A stretch of DNA of 64,000 bases from positions 434,001-498,000 of the forward strand of contig VICG01000014.1 in NCBI GenBank assembly GCA_008692225.1. Direction: 5' to 3'. Position numbers and translations under genes: made by a program. Shown here piece after piece: positions 36,073-50,179 of this stretch. This stretch comes from Monilinia fructicola. Taxonomy: Eukaryota; Ascomycota; Leotiomycetes; Helotiales; Sclerotiniaceae. Position 1 is the stretch's first letter. Each line of letters begins with the position of its first letter. Under the pieces are notes generated by a model. The model was not told the DNA's origin and did no database searches. It saw only the letters and a program-made list of their open reading frames with translations.

Positions 36073-37114
36073 TATACACACACATGTATATATACTCCAT
36101 ATATACATATTACATACATATATACATATCATACATACACTTACTAACTTCCTCTACCTAATATATACATACATACATACAACCAACCTCTCAATCACAA
36201 ATATACCAATGGGAAAAGATCTTCTTCTCTCCTCCTTTCCCCCTTCATTCTTCCTCTTTTTATCCATATTGTGTTTCATCCACCAACATTTTGATCTTTC
36301 TCATCGTTTGGATTTTCAATCTACTCGTTCTTTTACGTTTCCCATCAATTAATATGAAATATAATTGATATCATTAATATTAATATACAGCCTCTACAGT
36401 CTTTACAGTCTATAGTCTTTATCTTTATAGTCTTTAGTCTTCATATATATAATCTTTCCAAGTCTTTACAGTCCTTACAGTCGTCACCGTCCGTCCTTGC
36501 AGCCCTCAACAACAATCATATCATATCATACATATCATATCATACCCATCCACCCATCCACTCATCCACCCATCCACCCATCTAATCTTTATTTATTTAT
36601 ATCATCGTATCCATTCTTTTGGATAAAATAGTAATTATATCAAAGACATTGGATACATACTTACTCACTTACTCACTCACTCACTTACCATTCAATATCC
36701 TCCTCATACCTTCGCTTTGATATTCCGCTAAGCTTCATCCAATACATCCAATACCTCAATCTCCCTTGGAAAGATCTTCTAGTCAAGTCTTATTCCATTC
36801 TATCATTAGATCCAACCTTGGATTTGACCTCAAAGAACCTTTCTAGAACTTTTAATGACATCGAAGAAAGAGTGAAAGAATCAAAACGCAATTGATGATT
36901 CATTCATATCATCACACTTCTCCATAAACAAACATCAGTCACGCAAGCATCGTCGAGTCCTGCATCGACCTCTTCATTCTTTCTCAAGCCATTCCCCCCC
37001 TTCACTACATCAATCCCAAAGTAATAAATAAGAGCATATCCTAATCGCTATATGTTCCTTATTGAAAGAAGCAATTGAGGGCATTGAGAAGTTGGAAGCT
37101 AGAGGAATCATCTC
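36073..37114. other. Intergenic region upstream of the LIM gene
   Basis: TA-rich and CATA-rich simple sequence, short CTTTACAGTC repeats near 36.39-36.5 kb and CATCCACC repeats near 36.55 kb. No gene was seen. It presumably contains the promoter and 5' leader of the LIM-domain gene. Confidence 0.6.
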
Positions 37115-39426
37115 GTGGAAATTATGGCAGATATTATGAGATCCTCGTCTTTTCTACCAACCATCAAATGTTCAAATTGTGCCGAAGATATTCAAATTGC
37201 TATGATGGGAGAGCATTTGTGCTCGGGGTCTGTCCCTGCCGATGAAAGTAAGTTTTTAGATGGTTGTCCGTGGGTAGTGAGGGAGTTGGTATATGGATGG
37301 ATGTACTAAATAAAGTCAATCTAGGTGCGCCACCACCACCACCACCACCAAAACCAAACACTTCTTGGGATAAAATGCCACATCATCAACTGCCATATTT
37401 CGATGGCCCAAGTCTCTTGAAGCCAGGAAGAACAATGCCTCCAAGAGTGGATACTACTGCTGCGAGTATGTCTAGAGGCTCCCTCTGTATGATTGACACT
37501 CTTATACTAACTTCATCAATAGACCGTCCGTACTTCCCACAAGATCAATTGACTCCCGCAAGTAGTACATCTCATTCTCGAAGTGCGTCACGCAGTGCTT
37601 CACCATTGACTCCACACGATCGATTGCGATTACCATTGGAAAAATCATCCCGCGTCAATGAGCCCGCGCCCAATCAAAGACCTCCGACCCCAACTCAATT
37701 GACTTCAAATCTCGACTCTGCATTCCCTCGTTTTCCCACACCAAAAGCAACGGGATCCCCTCGAATCAAGAATGTGCATGGCGCCCCATCACCCAGATTG
37801 GAGCAGGCAGATCCATTGATGTATGCTCCCATCAATGCTAAGATGCCTACGAATGCCACGATGCCTACGAATGCCACAATACCTACAAATGCTGCATCTC
37901 TACCAAAGATTGATACAACCACTCAAGCGGCATTTGCGACCAATTATCAAATGGCTCCCAATCCTAAGGATGGCCCAATTCACCACCGGAGTTTTACGGT
38001 GGGACGTGTGAACGACATCCTTTCACCACCATTAACGGGTGAGCCGGAACAATATGATCGAACGCTCTCAAGAATCTCTGGTCACTCAAGATCCTCGACG
38101 AATAGCTCGAGTAGTAATTTCCCAATGCCACCCCGTGGTAAAGGATATGGTGCATTGGGACCATCATCTTGGATGGGAGATGACATCCAGGGATATCCAC
38201 GTCCAGAAGCTATGAGAGCACAAACATTCCCTCGAAGAAAAGAGAGCCTGGATCTCATCTCCTCACGCAGGAACCAATCGATATCGAGCAACAGTCATGG
38301 TCGACATGTATCTAATGATAAAGGACGAAAGAAGTCATTCTCTGGACCGGATACATCACGAGCCCTACCTCCACAGGGGGCAAGTCTCATCCGTGGAAGG
38401 TCAGGACATAAAGCTGGAGACATTCCACCATTGCCAAATATCAACTTGGAAGCAGAATTTGGTGCTAATAATCCATACCATTCCTCATCAGATTCGGTAT
38501 CATCGATTCATTCGTATCACTCCTCTTTTTCACAAGGAAGCAAAACGAGTTCACGATCCAGTCCTCCCTCAGAAAGCGATTATCACAAAAGGCAGGAATC
38601 AACTTCGAGAATGTCTGATCTCATGTCTGAAATCACTTCATCCATGGCAAATATCTCACCAAACGATATGTACCCCAGACCAAGTGATTTAGAGCCTGTG
38701 AGGGAACAGGAGCCATACTCGCCTTTGAGTCCCGCGTTCCCATCCTCAGATTACGCCACCAACCCTGTCAACCGCCCATCTCCCGCTCACCGTGTTCCGT
38801 CACCTGCGCCCCTCAGACCCTACAATCACGAACCCACATCTGCGCCACTGTACTCCCAATCACGGAATCGCTCACCCACCACTTCGAACGAAATTCCAAG
38901 GTCTCACACGGCCCCGCCCTCCGACCAGAACAAACCAGTCCCTGATGCCCGCTCCCCCACTACCTCGAAAGGTAACTGCAAAGCCTGTACTCTCCCTATC
39001 AAAGGCAAATCCATCTCGTCTGCCGATGGTCGTCTCACAGGTCGCTATCATAAATCTTGCTTTGTGTGCACAACGTGTCAATCCTCTTTTCAAACGGCCG
39101 AATTTTACGTCCATAACGATGCCCCATATTGCGAACATCATTACCATCAATTGAACAACTCGATGTGTCATGGTTGTGATAGAGGAATCGAAGGACAGTA
39201 TTTGGAGAGTGAGAAGAAGGAAAAGTTTCATCCTACGTGTCTTAATTGTGCGGATTGTCAGAGAAATTTGAGACACGATTATTTTGAGATGGGTGGGAAG
39301 ATTTATTGTGAAAGGGATGCCTTTAGGCGAGCTCAAGAGGGGAAGAGAACTGGAGGTATGGGAGGGCTATATGGTGTGGAGACAACCAAGATGGAGAGGA
39401 GAACGACCAGGTTAATGATGATGTAA
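37115..39426 (+). CDS. Two-LIM-domain protein (paxillin-like, fungal Pxl1 type)
   Basis: Exons are 37115-37247, 37325-37465 and 37523-39426. Introns are 37248-37324 (GTAAGT...CTAG, TACTAAA branch) and 37466-37522 (GTATGT...ATACTAACTTC...ATAG). The product is about 725 residues. An N-terminal zinc-type motif IKCSNCAEDIQIAMMGEHLC is followed by a poly-proline stretch and a long Ser/Pro-rich disordered middle with NATMPTNAT-type repeats. Two LIM domains lie near the C-terminus: the first from CKACTLPIKGKSI to CEHHYH, the second from CHGCDRGIEGQYL to IYCERDAF. LIM proteins of this shape are cytoskeletal adaptors at sites of polarised growth; that role is inferred from the family. ATG at 37124 (MADIM) is an alternative start. 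Confidence 0.85.
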
Positions 39427-40545
39427 TTTGGAAAAGGGAAGAACGTGGAGCCTTGAGAAGGTTGAGGATTTGAGGATTTGAGAATTATTTTTTGATCCAT
39501 TATTATACCACACGGGCTGGAGAATGGACTCGCGTTGCTCGCTTCCTATCAACAGTTATTTGCGTTGCTTTGTTGAGGACTCGGCGTTGCATTATACCTT
39601 TGGTTTCTTTTGATCAGTCGTTGGTTTTTCTTTGGTTTTGCTTCTACTCCTACCCTTCTCAAGGTCTCCTGGATGGTCCAGGTGGAGTATTCCTTATACC
39701 TGGGTTGATTTTTAGTATATACCCTTACTTCCGTTTGATTATCGATACTTCTTTTCTCTACTTTACACCTGGTATCGCAATCCTTGGGTTTTTTCTGTAT
39801 ACTATATTTTTCTTCATTTTCCTTCAAGCTCTTTTGCCAAGGGGGTTGAGATGTTGATCTCCAAGCTGAACAGGGGCCGGAACAAAACGAGGTGTATATA
39901 TGATGGGTGAAGGAGAAGGAGGAGGAGAGGGAAGGGGGACAAATATGGAGAGGGAAGCGAAAGGAGGAAAATAAAAAGGGTGGACACTGGAAGTCCTTTA
40001 ATTGCGTAATGTTTATATGAACGGGAAGAGGGATGGACCAACGGGACTGATGGATGGATACATTCACACAGGAGATGTCTATCGTGGGATATCATGTCGT
40101 GCTGTGCTGTGCTGTGCGCTTGGAATGGAATAGATGACATGGTATGACATGGGATGACATAACATGGCATAGCATAGCATGGCATGGTATGGTATGGTAT
40201 GTATGGTACGACATTATGTATCCTTTATATTATTATATAATGGAATAGTATATATAGCACACCAACACAACAAACATGGCATGCCATAAAGAAAGAGAAG
40301 ATGAATACAATATACCAAAAGTCATCTTGAACTTTAATGTTAACTTTGAGTTTATTGTTGTGAGAGCCGCTCTGCTGCTTTTTCCCTTGTGTGTCGGCTG
40401 TAACCTAGGCATTGGATTTGTTTGGTTTTGATGTCCTTTGATTTGTTTGGTTTTGATGTCCTTTGATTTGTTTGGTTTTGATTTGATTTCCTTTCCCTCC
40501 CTTCCTTCCTTCCCCTTCCTTTTCTAAAATCATCTTGTTTATCTC

Positions 40546-40605
40546 ATCCCATCCCATCCCATCCCATCCCATCCCATCCCATCCCATCCCATCCCATCCC
40601 ATCCA
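40546..40605. repeat. (CATCC)n pentanucleotide array
   Basis: About a dozen perfect CATCC units. The reverse-strand frame reads Trp-Asp-Gly-Met repeats and is not a gene. Confidence 0.93.
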
Positions 40606-40761
40606 TCCATCCATCATCCACCGCCACCGTAAAAAGAAATCGAAATCGATATCGAAATCGAAATCTAAATCGCAAAGGGAAATGGAAAATGAAAATGGAA
40701 ATAAATGAGTGTGTAATGTAATATAGTGTGTAGGGAGGGAGGGAGTTGGAAACAGATTTGA

Positions 40762-40826
40762 AAATGGAAATGGAAATGGAAATGGAAATGGAAATGGAAA
40801 TGAAAAATGGAAATGGAAATGGAAAT
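40762..40826. repeat. (GGAAAT)n hexanucleotide array
   Basis: About ten ATGGAA units with one GAAAAATGG interruption. Confidence 0.92.
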
Positions 40827-42076
40827 AAATGTATAGGGAAAGTGGGCGTTGTATCATATATGTTATTATTGTTGTATTATATTATTATATTATATTATTA
40901 TATCATATATATATATATATATATACATAATTATACATACATCTACAACTTTTATATTCTAAAACGTCTCATTAACTAAAACTAATTAATCTAAAAAAAA
41001 ACTATATAAGGTTTATATAGGAATATCGAAACTTAAATAAAAAATATATAGTTATATTATAATAATATTATAAAGTAAAATAATATATATAAAATAATAT
41101 TACTCGAGTAAAATAAATAATTATATTCTATAAATTATATATTTTTTAAATATATAATTTTTAAATTTATTAAACTTTTAGTTATTAAGCTCTATAGAAC
41201 GAGCTATAATAAAGGTTATAAAGAGCTATTATTATATAATATCAATAAGCTTTAGATAAGTTATATCATTAGTTGGCCCAAACGGCTATACTTAAAGCTT
41301 ATATATATATACACATACACACACAAACAAAGAACCATATACAACCTTGGAATATAAAAGCAGATTATAGATGTATACCCCTCTACCAAGTAAAGGATGC
41401 TTACACATAATCCATTTTATTTCACGACATGTAATTTTCTGAATTTCTAGCTACGTGATTATCTCACTGTCCATAAACTTTCCCTTAACCACTAACTATC
41501 ATTAAACAAGCAAGCAAGACCCAAAGAACCAATCCCAATCCCATCCATCTCGTCAACTCTCATCCTCATATCAACTAAGCATGCCAATCAGCCGCAGAGT
41601 ATCAACAATGAAGAGAAGTGAAAAATGTCGAGAAAGGTCGGGTCAACCTATCGATATCTCTGCATCTTTTACATTTCCTCTGGTGGGAAGAAAGAAAGAT
41701 GATCTCAATTCCTTTGAAAAAGATTAGAGAGCGTGATATGATGTCGTGAGTGTGTGCTAGATGTAATCGACCCATCCATCCATCCGTAAGAGCAACTGAA
41801 GAAATTTTGCGAAAAAGAATTGAAAAGTTCATCCTCGATGATGAACAGCTGGCACATTCCCAGTTTGCAGTAATGTAATTGTACAAAAATTTCATCAAAC
41901 AATTTGCTTTATTCATATCCATCCATGCCATGCAGATGCAAATGATATCAAGCAAAAGAAGTCATCTTGTGACGGGTATTCCCATTCCAGTACGCCAAAT
42001 TTCGTGAGTTATGTACCGTGAAATCAAATCTTCGTAACGCCGTGCCATCGTAAATTTTTATGTAAAAGGAAGAGAA

Positions 42077-43525
42077 TTAAGTAGATGGTTCATCGTCGTT
42101 CTTGCCAAGGATGATTCGAGCCATTTCCTCCCGTTCAGCAATATATGAAGCACAAGCAATCTTCTCAGCTTCAGGGATATCACCAGTTGCACCACCTTCG
42201 TCATCAGACCATTCCGAGGGATCTTCACGGAGGCCAGGGCAAGCATAATGCTTCCAGAAACGACGTTCTGACTTGTACTGAGCAACTTGAGTGGTGAGCT
42301 CAGTAATGATCTTGTGCTCAGAAGCGTAACGACGGAGCTGGTTAATGTATTCATTAGCCTTTGCAGCATGAGCTTGCATATCGGCAATGTGACAACGGAG
42401 TTCGAGATTCTCCTTGCGTTCTTGAGCGAGCTGGTCGCGGTAACTCTTGTGCCAAGCAAGTGTATCCTTCTCGTGCTGGAACTTGTAATTGTGAGCCTTC
42501 TCCTTGATATCCTCAAGGATACCGGCAGCGTGAAGAAGCAAGTTCCAGTTTTCGTCGGCATCGGTCTTTTGATACTCGACTTCTTTGCGCAAGTATGAAT
42601 TCTCGTTCTCCAGGTTCTTTGAACCAGCTATCAGGTTGTTAGCGATGCTTCTTCCAAATGGATGAAATAACTTACCATTCAGTTCCTCCGAGACAATTGC
42701 GAGAAGCTCATCATTGCTCAAGTTCTTATCTTTGGCTCGTTGACGAACGTTTCCAATCTTCTCAAGAATACTATCAGTAATCTTTTGGTTGGCTGCCAAC
42801 AGGCGGCTCAACTCCTCAACCATGACCATGATATAATTTAGGTCGGATTGGTGCCCAGCAGGGGTGGGAAAGCCGATCATATTAGCCATACCGGCCATGT
42901 TCATTTGACCGTTCATTCCGTTGGTATGAGCCATGCCTTGGCCTGGCGATGGCGGTGCTTGTCGAGAACTGGAAGGCTGACTGGACTGATTAGGATCACC
43001 GAAGCCTTGGTAATTCATCTTACGTCCTTGGGAGGATTCAGGTGGAACGTAAGTGTTAGAGGTGAAAGGAGGACGAGTCGCGTATGCGTCGAACTCTGAA
43101 GGCTCCGTTCGAGGGAGGGAGGAAGAAGAGGAAGATCGAGAGTGCTGCGATCGGCGGGTGGTTGGTCGTTCGACCACTGGAAGGGGTTCCCGTCTTGGTG
43201 GGAAAGGAAGCGCTTGAAAATAATCAGTATGGTATAGAAGCGCAATTGACTCGATCTAAACTCACGTCTTGGTGCACTTTGGACACCACGATAAGTGAGA
43301 GGCTCGCTCTCAATTGGACCTCTGGTAATACCAAGGCCAATGGCAGATCTCTCTACCTCCAAATTTTTGTCGCGCGACCTCTGCTCGAAGAAGTTCGAGC
43401 TCTGCGTTGCTCGAAGAGGATTTTGTTGATCGAATTGACTCGATCGAATTTCGACGCGTTGGTGTTGTTGGAGGGGAAGCAGGAGGAGGGGACGAACTTC
43501 TGCCAGAAGAGGAAGAGGTATCCAT
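42077..43525 (-). CDS. Ser-rich coiled-coil protein, function unknown
   Basis: Start MDTSSSSGRSSSPPPASP at 43525. The Ser/Pro-rich N-terminus continues to AELELLRAEVARQK, then EVERSAIGLGITRGPIESEP and YRGVQSAPR. Intron 43265-43213 (GTGAGT...TCAAG) joins to PLPFPPRREPLPVVERP. A second, in-frame 48-bp intron lies at 42675-42628 (GTAAGT...GCTAAC...ATAG). The C-terminal half is strongly helical and charged (VEELSRLLAANQKITDSILE, then NLENENSYLRKEVEY), predicted coiled coil, ending with an acidic SEWSDDEGG segment. Total length is about 448 residues. A one-base frame change is needed near 43370, at an AAAAATTT run: RQK is followed by LEVERSA only if one base is dropped. No enzymatic motif was recognised. 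It is probably a conserved fungal structural or cytoskeletal protein, which is an inference. Confidence 0.8.
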
Positions 43526-44945
43526 GATGGCCCGAGCGGTCACCGAAGCGAAGATGGCAGAATTGAAAGATTCAAAAACTGTCGCCTGAGGCGAAAACAA
43601 GCTCGGAAGACAGAGAACAACAACCAAAAACGCAGAAAGAACCGCAAATGTTGCTGTTGATGATGTTGTTGTTGTTATTGATTATTCAACGAAAATGATA
43701 AAAGATCTCAAGGTGTTGTGGGAAATATTGAAATACGCTAAGGATTTATCAAGGTGAATTTGAGACGTCCTGAGGCCATCAATACCTGGATCTCCTGGTT
43801 GACAAATTCACAATGTGGATGGGCTGATTGTTGAAGCTTATGATGAGTGAAGTTTGATACAGAGTGAAGGCTTTTTTATAGCACGTATGTGGGAATGTAT
43901 CAATACGAAATCCACATTGTAGCTTTGTCGTCTGGTTCATACCTTTGATCTAATGGAAGTTTCTGGATTGATGTTATGAAATTTGGGGAGATTTCTCAAC
44001 TTCCGACGAGAGTATTGGATATTAGTCTTGACTCTTCATGTATGAATAAAGGTGCGAAAGTCGACTGTCTAGTATGTATCAGTTCATTGTGGCAAGTGTC
44101 TAGAACTATGCTGCGCACTCAAGATATCTATTCAAGCTTACAGAGTCTTGATATATCGTGTATCTCGATTCTCAGTTGATATTTTCCATTTTGTGTCGAT
44201 AGTCCATGATTGTTCATCAATGAGACAGTAATTCAGAGTTCTTGTTGGATTAGAATCCTTCAATAATGACACGTTTTTCGGCTCTTGTACTTCTTCTGCA
44301 CTTCAGATCTGATTTATGTCACTTTACAATGTTAGATGCTCAACTACAAGTTGTTTGTTGTATTAATTGTGTTGTATTGTCTGAGATCTGATTGAAAATG
44401 ATAGTTTGCATGGTGGATGAACAAGCGAGAAGATAGTTATTTCCTGAACTGGGTGGAGGTTTTTAGACATTCAACATATTTAAAGTCGTACTCTGTCTTT
44501 TGTTTCTCTGATTTCGCATGCATGGATATTCTGTTCTGTTGTATGGTCAACTCAAAGTTATCAACTGAGAAATATTTCTTATTAACTCTGAGATGGTTGA
44601 TTGGATTATTCCAAGAGTGTTTGACATATATGGACCTCTCATTTAGCTCAATTTATCCCAAAATATCAAGTGTCAAGGATTATAGGTTATGTTATGTATT
44701 TCTTATCTGGTTTATATCATAATTGTCATTGCTGAACATTGGTGTTTTTCATTTGGGACTATTAATTTTGCAGATGGCACAGTAGCTAATAACTTCAAGT
44801 AACCCTAAGACTATCGCCTGACCTGACGTCCTTTACTCTATCTACACATACCTATCTCGTATATTCTGCACCTCTAACTTGTCTTGTATTATCTTGTCAT
44901 GCCTGATATCATGCTCAAGATCATATATTTCCAAGGAACATATAT

Positions 44946-44976
<31 letters not shown>

Positions 44977-45450
44977 GTTGAACCATCTATTGCATACAGA
45001 AAACATCAATGCGAATGTGATTTTTTGTATTCACTTTGAAAATAGTTTGATATTGATTAATGACCTTTTTAGTATTCTGGAATCCTTCCCTCCCAAAATT
45101 TGTTGGTATGACCATAGATAGGATGAAGTCATAGTAGGATTGGTTATTTCATAGTATTTTTGTTGCTGAAGGAGAACTACCTCAGCCCTTAAACGACGAT
45201 TATAGGGCAGCTGAGGTGTTAGCATGTGGTCACAAGACTAGCTACCTAAACCAAAATATTATAGAGAGGTATTGCAATTGTTATAGTGCCATTGCAGCTT
45301 CCATGACACGTTTTGCGATTATCCTGGAGTGAAACGGTTCATTTCACACTCCTACCAACTGGCAGTCACCCTATCTAACATACACACACTTGAGATCTAT
45401 GTAACCGTAGATGAGATTTTTGAGTTTTCACATCCAAACATCACATAAAT
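43526..45450. other. Intergenic region
   Basis: The first few hundred bases are the likely promoter and leader of the coiled-coil gene (TTGTTGTT repeats near 43.66 kb). Further on are (CA)n near 44945 and short open frames such as 44417-44722 that lack domains, introns or a plausible composition. Nothing else was recognised. Confidence 0.55.
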
Positions 45451-45479
45451 ACAAGGTTGTTGATCAAATGACACTCGTC

Positions 45480-46210
45480 CTTTCCACAATCAGACTTGGT
45501 TCGTATATGTCGAGAGATATCTTGGTCCAACAGCCATCTTTTTGACAATACTAGCAGGTGTATTGAAACTCAACTTCTCAAAGGAGTAATATTGGTATCA
45601 CCACCATAATTGTTGATGAATTCAATAAAGTTCTTTAACCAGTCACTTTAGATAGAAGAGCAAAAAAACCTATTCAATCAGACAAGCTAAAAGATACAAC
45701 TTCCTCAAGTTTCCTCCAATCTGTATGGGCTTCAAATCTTCCAATATCTTATTTCTTGAGCATCTCGCTGTAAACAAAGGGATGGTGAAGGAAACGAACC
45801 TGATGCTCATGACCAGCATATAATACCCGGGCATTCTCGGCTTCCAGCTCTGTTAAATCTGTACCCATTGTTAAGGCATCTATAATATCATTAGCTGTGT
45901 TATTGAACTTTCGAAATATCTCAGTGGCATCAATGCGGAATCCAGGAAGCACTTCTTCAGGGAATCAGATATTGCACTGAACGTTGTTTTTCCCGCTGCT
46001 AATCTCGTAGCTCTCCTATAATTCCAAGTCAAAGGACATGAGCACATGCATCGGACAAAGATCTACCACAATTACTTACGTTATAGTCCGAGCGTTTCAA
46101 ATATTCATCTTTCTCGACTAGATTGCCGTTTCCGTTGCCATCTTGGCTGCATCTGCGTGAAAAACAGACGGAATGGAGTCACCACTCACATAAACCGGAA
46201 TGCCGCCTAC
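45480..46210 (-). pseudogene. 2OG-Fe(II) oxygenase (isopenicillin N synthase-like) remnant
   Basis: The minus-strand text reads NLVEKDEYLKRSDYN, a GTAAGT...TATAG intron (about 46079-46016), then ESYEISSGKNNVQCNI, stop, FPEEVLPGFRIDATEIFRKF, ENARVLYAGHEHQVRFLHHP, MLKK, stop, GRFEAHTDWRK. PEEVLPGF, the GH..Q-R-LHHP strand and the HTD motif (H-x-D iron ligands) are typical of fungal 2OG oxygenases. The second iron His and the R-x-S region are not intact. A TGA occurs where the family usually has Trp, and TAA follows MLKK. The enzyme is therefore non-functional as read; the exact substrate cannot be told. Confidence 0.7.
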
Positions 46211-46284
46211 TGCTTCTAGTTTTCAGTCTGGCGATCATTGCAGAAGGATTCTTATCATATATATAGAGAACGTAATTGCATTGA

Positions 46285-46565
46285 ATCATGCCTATTGTTG
46301 GGAATGATTTTGTTCGCTGTGGGATTTATGTTAACGTCTCTTCCATTTATGATCTACCTTTTATATGCGTATCCCCAATACGCACCGAGTGCAATAGGTG
46401 CTTGTACGGTTTTTTGAATTAGTTTGTGCGGCTATTTTGCCTCTGTTTGCGAATCCACTGTATGATTGGCTGAGATATATCGGGGAAACATTATATTAGC
46501 GTTAATTGCTGTGGCTTTTGTTTCATTTACTAGGTCATTAGCCCTACGAAGTACGTTACGATTAT
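46285..46565 (+). pseudogene. MFS transporter C-terminal fragment
   Basis: One + frame reads LLLGMILFAVGFMLTSLPF, then YPQYAPSAIGACTVF, then stop. A neighbouring frame continues AAILPLFANPLYDWLRYIGE, and the first frame then gives ALIAVAFVSFT. Together these match the last transmembrane segments of DHA1-type major facilitator transporters, broken by frameshifts and stops. It lies divergent to the oxygenase remnant, 5' end to 5' end. Confidence 0.62.
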
Positions 46566-47859
46566 AAAGATCGAAATCAGCACATTTGAGATGCGAGAAA
46601 AGCAGAGTAGGAAATGTAAAAGAATTTTGCTTGGTCAGCCGAAACTATCATGTCTAGGTCCAATTTCTCGGTGCGAGTTCGGGAGAGAGATGACAGAGGA
46701 ATGCATAGGTAACTCGAGAAGCGTTTGGCTCCGGCCTTGAGACTGAAATGCAGCCATGTTTCCACTGAAGCTTAGCTATGCACCAAAAGATTTCGAACAT
46801 CCCATAGAATTTTGGCAGAGAATCTACCTCGACTGGGATTTCAAAATGCTGGCCGTAACCTATTTCTCTTTTACTATTATATGATTTGTCAGGCACCTTT
46901 GCCGTCGATTTGATTAGCAAACGTCTGTTGATGAGTTCTTCTTTTTTACACATAATCACTGATTTGTACCTCTATACTTGCCAAAACTGTTGATTTCATT
47001 TGCTTTGTACAATAGTGCAGACAAGAATTCCGCGATGCCTGCATATTGAAAGATACCTAAAAATTGGCAGGTCAACGAAGAATTTGAATAAGTATGGCTG
47101 TTGTCACTTGAAAGGCTTCTTTCTTTATTGCTTACAACATGGCGGTTCGAGAACGTGGGAGTGTAGGCTAAGCTTTCAAGGTTGACCTTAAAATACTACA
47201 GCCGAATGTAGCCTTACAGTATGTCATTAGCATCTGCATCACTTCATCTTCACTGCTAGCACTACGAAGTACGCCTTTTCTTGGTGGAACTCAACCGCAT
47301 GAAAAAGGGATGAGGGTTAATATTGAAGAGGCTACGGGTTGCGATGGACACTATACTTGTTGGTGGCTTTCAAATTCGGTTGGTTGAGGTGGAGTACAGC
47401 ATTTCGAACCACCAATCGAATGCAGGCATCCTATACCTATCCACCTCCTCCGCCAATACAAATTAATCCGTTTCAATTCTTTTTGATTGCCAACAAAAAT
47501 ATTCTGTATCTATGCTATATTGGACACAGCCATACGGCCAAATTCCGTGTTGGGATTGTTGGGTTAAAGACCTAAAGTCTAATGTGCATATATAGCACAC
47601 CTACGACGACTAACCGTGCACATTTTCTTGCAATTTCTAGTGCTTCTAACATTGGAAGGTCTCTGTTCCTACTACCGCCATAAATATCAAAGATAATATG
47701 CACTTGATATTAATGTAATCTCAGCCCTTTACTATACTAAAGTCACCTTATTTGGAATGAAACACCGATGTTGTCTATAATCATGGTGATGGTGTGGTGA
47801 AGAGGAGTACATCGAGATGGTAGCTCCTCATCCTCTGCACTCTTTCTGTTACTTTCTTC
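46566..47859. other. Region without a recognisable gene between remnants
   Basis: Frames on the minus strand at 46577-46959 contain protein-like text but in two competing frames and without a known motif. They may be another decayed gene. Nothing certain otherwise. Confidence 0.4.
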
Positions 47860-48533
47860 CGGTGTCTCTGTGGCGTGGAGGTACATTTTTCTTTCTGCAC
47901 CATACATGATTATCTTTATATCCATAGTGGTGGTAACAATCTTTTGGACATCGACACACGTACTGGACTTATTATCGTTGGTCTCTCAGGTTCTCTTTCG
48001 ATGCTTTAATATGAAGTTGGACTATATTTCCCGGAAAGGCTTGGACGCGTCAAGCCAATGATATTTTCCGCAACCGATTGTGGATTGGATCTAATGGTCA
48101 ACCCAGTCCTATGTCAATACTATGTTGCCGATAGACGACAATCAAGCAGTTCCGATGCACTACGGACAATGGTGGCTATAAATCCCATCTTCTCATTTCT
48201 CTTTGATTTGCCGGCATCACCAGTTGTGTTTACCCAGCTGAGATCTTCCCTGTTGACATTCGGGCTCGTAGACTTCGAATTTTTCTATCTCTTCTTTGTG
48301 ATTAATATACTTGTCTCAGCATCTTATTGGATCTTCCATGCAGAGCACATACGGTTTTCACATGTCCCTACTGTTCATTCATGTCTGGCATGTTGTCTAG
48401 AACTAAGAGTAAAACAGTCGAACAAATGGATGAACCATTCGGCGATCAATTGAATCCGCATGCGTTGGAGGACTTAGCCGGCGCAGAGCACTGTTCGAGT
48501 AGCGATGAGCGAGAAGGGAGCTTTTGCACATGA
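47860..48533 (+). pseudogene. MFS sugar-transporter remnant
   Basis: The C-terminal half is recognisable in + frames: CVYPAEIFPVDIRARRLRIF corresponds to the Y-P-x-E-I-F-P...R-A-(R/K)-G motif of sugar porters. Further on TVEQMDEPFGDQLNPHALED corresponds to the family tail with E-x-M-D-x-x-F-G-D. Several stops and frame changes separate them, and the N-terminal half is mostly unrecognisable (one hydrophobic stretch near 47870-47980). Confidence 0.68.
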
Positions 48534-50120
<1,587 letters not shown>

Positions 50121-50179
50121 GTTAATGTTCCGACCCTGGTTTGAGGGCATGAAGAACAAATGAGAACCTAGGTGGATTG

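Larger units (their letters stand above)
39427..42076. other. Intergenic region with simple repeats and an AT-rich relic
   Basis: No supported gene. It includes GGTAT/GACAT repeats near 40.14-40.2 kb, (CATCC)n at 40546-40605, (GGAAAT)n at 40762-40826 and an AT-only stretch at about 40975-41290 that looks like a RIP-mutated repeat remnant. Open frames over the repeats are artefacts. Confidence 0.6.

Noticed and set aside
39492..40185. Overlapping frames on both strands after the LIM gene
   Set aside because: No motif, no intron signals and mutual overlap; probably 3' untranslated and intergenic sequence.
40405..40857. 150-codon minus frame with Phe/Pro and Trp-Asp-Gly-Met repeats
   Set aside because: A product of CATCC and GGAAAT arrays.
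44417..44722. 101-codon + frame rich in Phe/Cys
   Set aside because: Composition fits AT-rich intergenic DNA; no domain and no supporting context.
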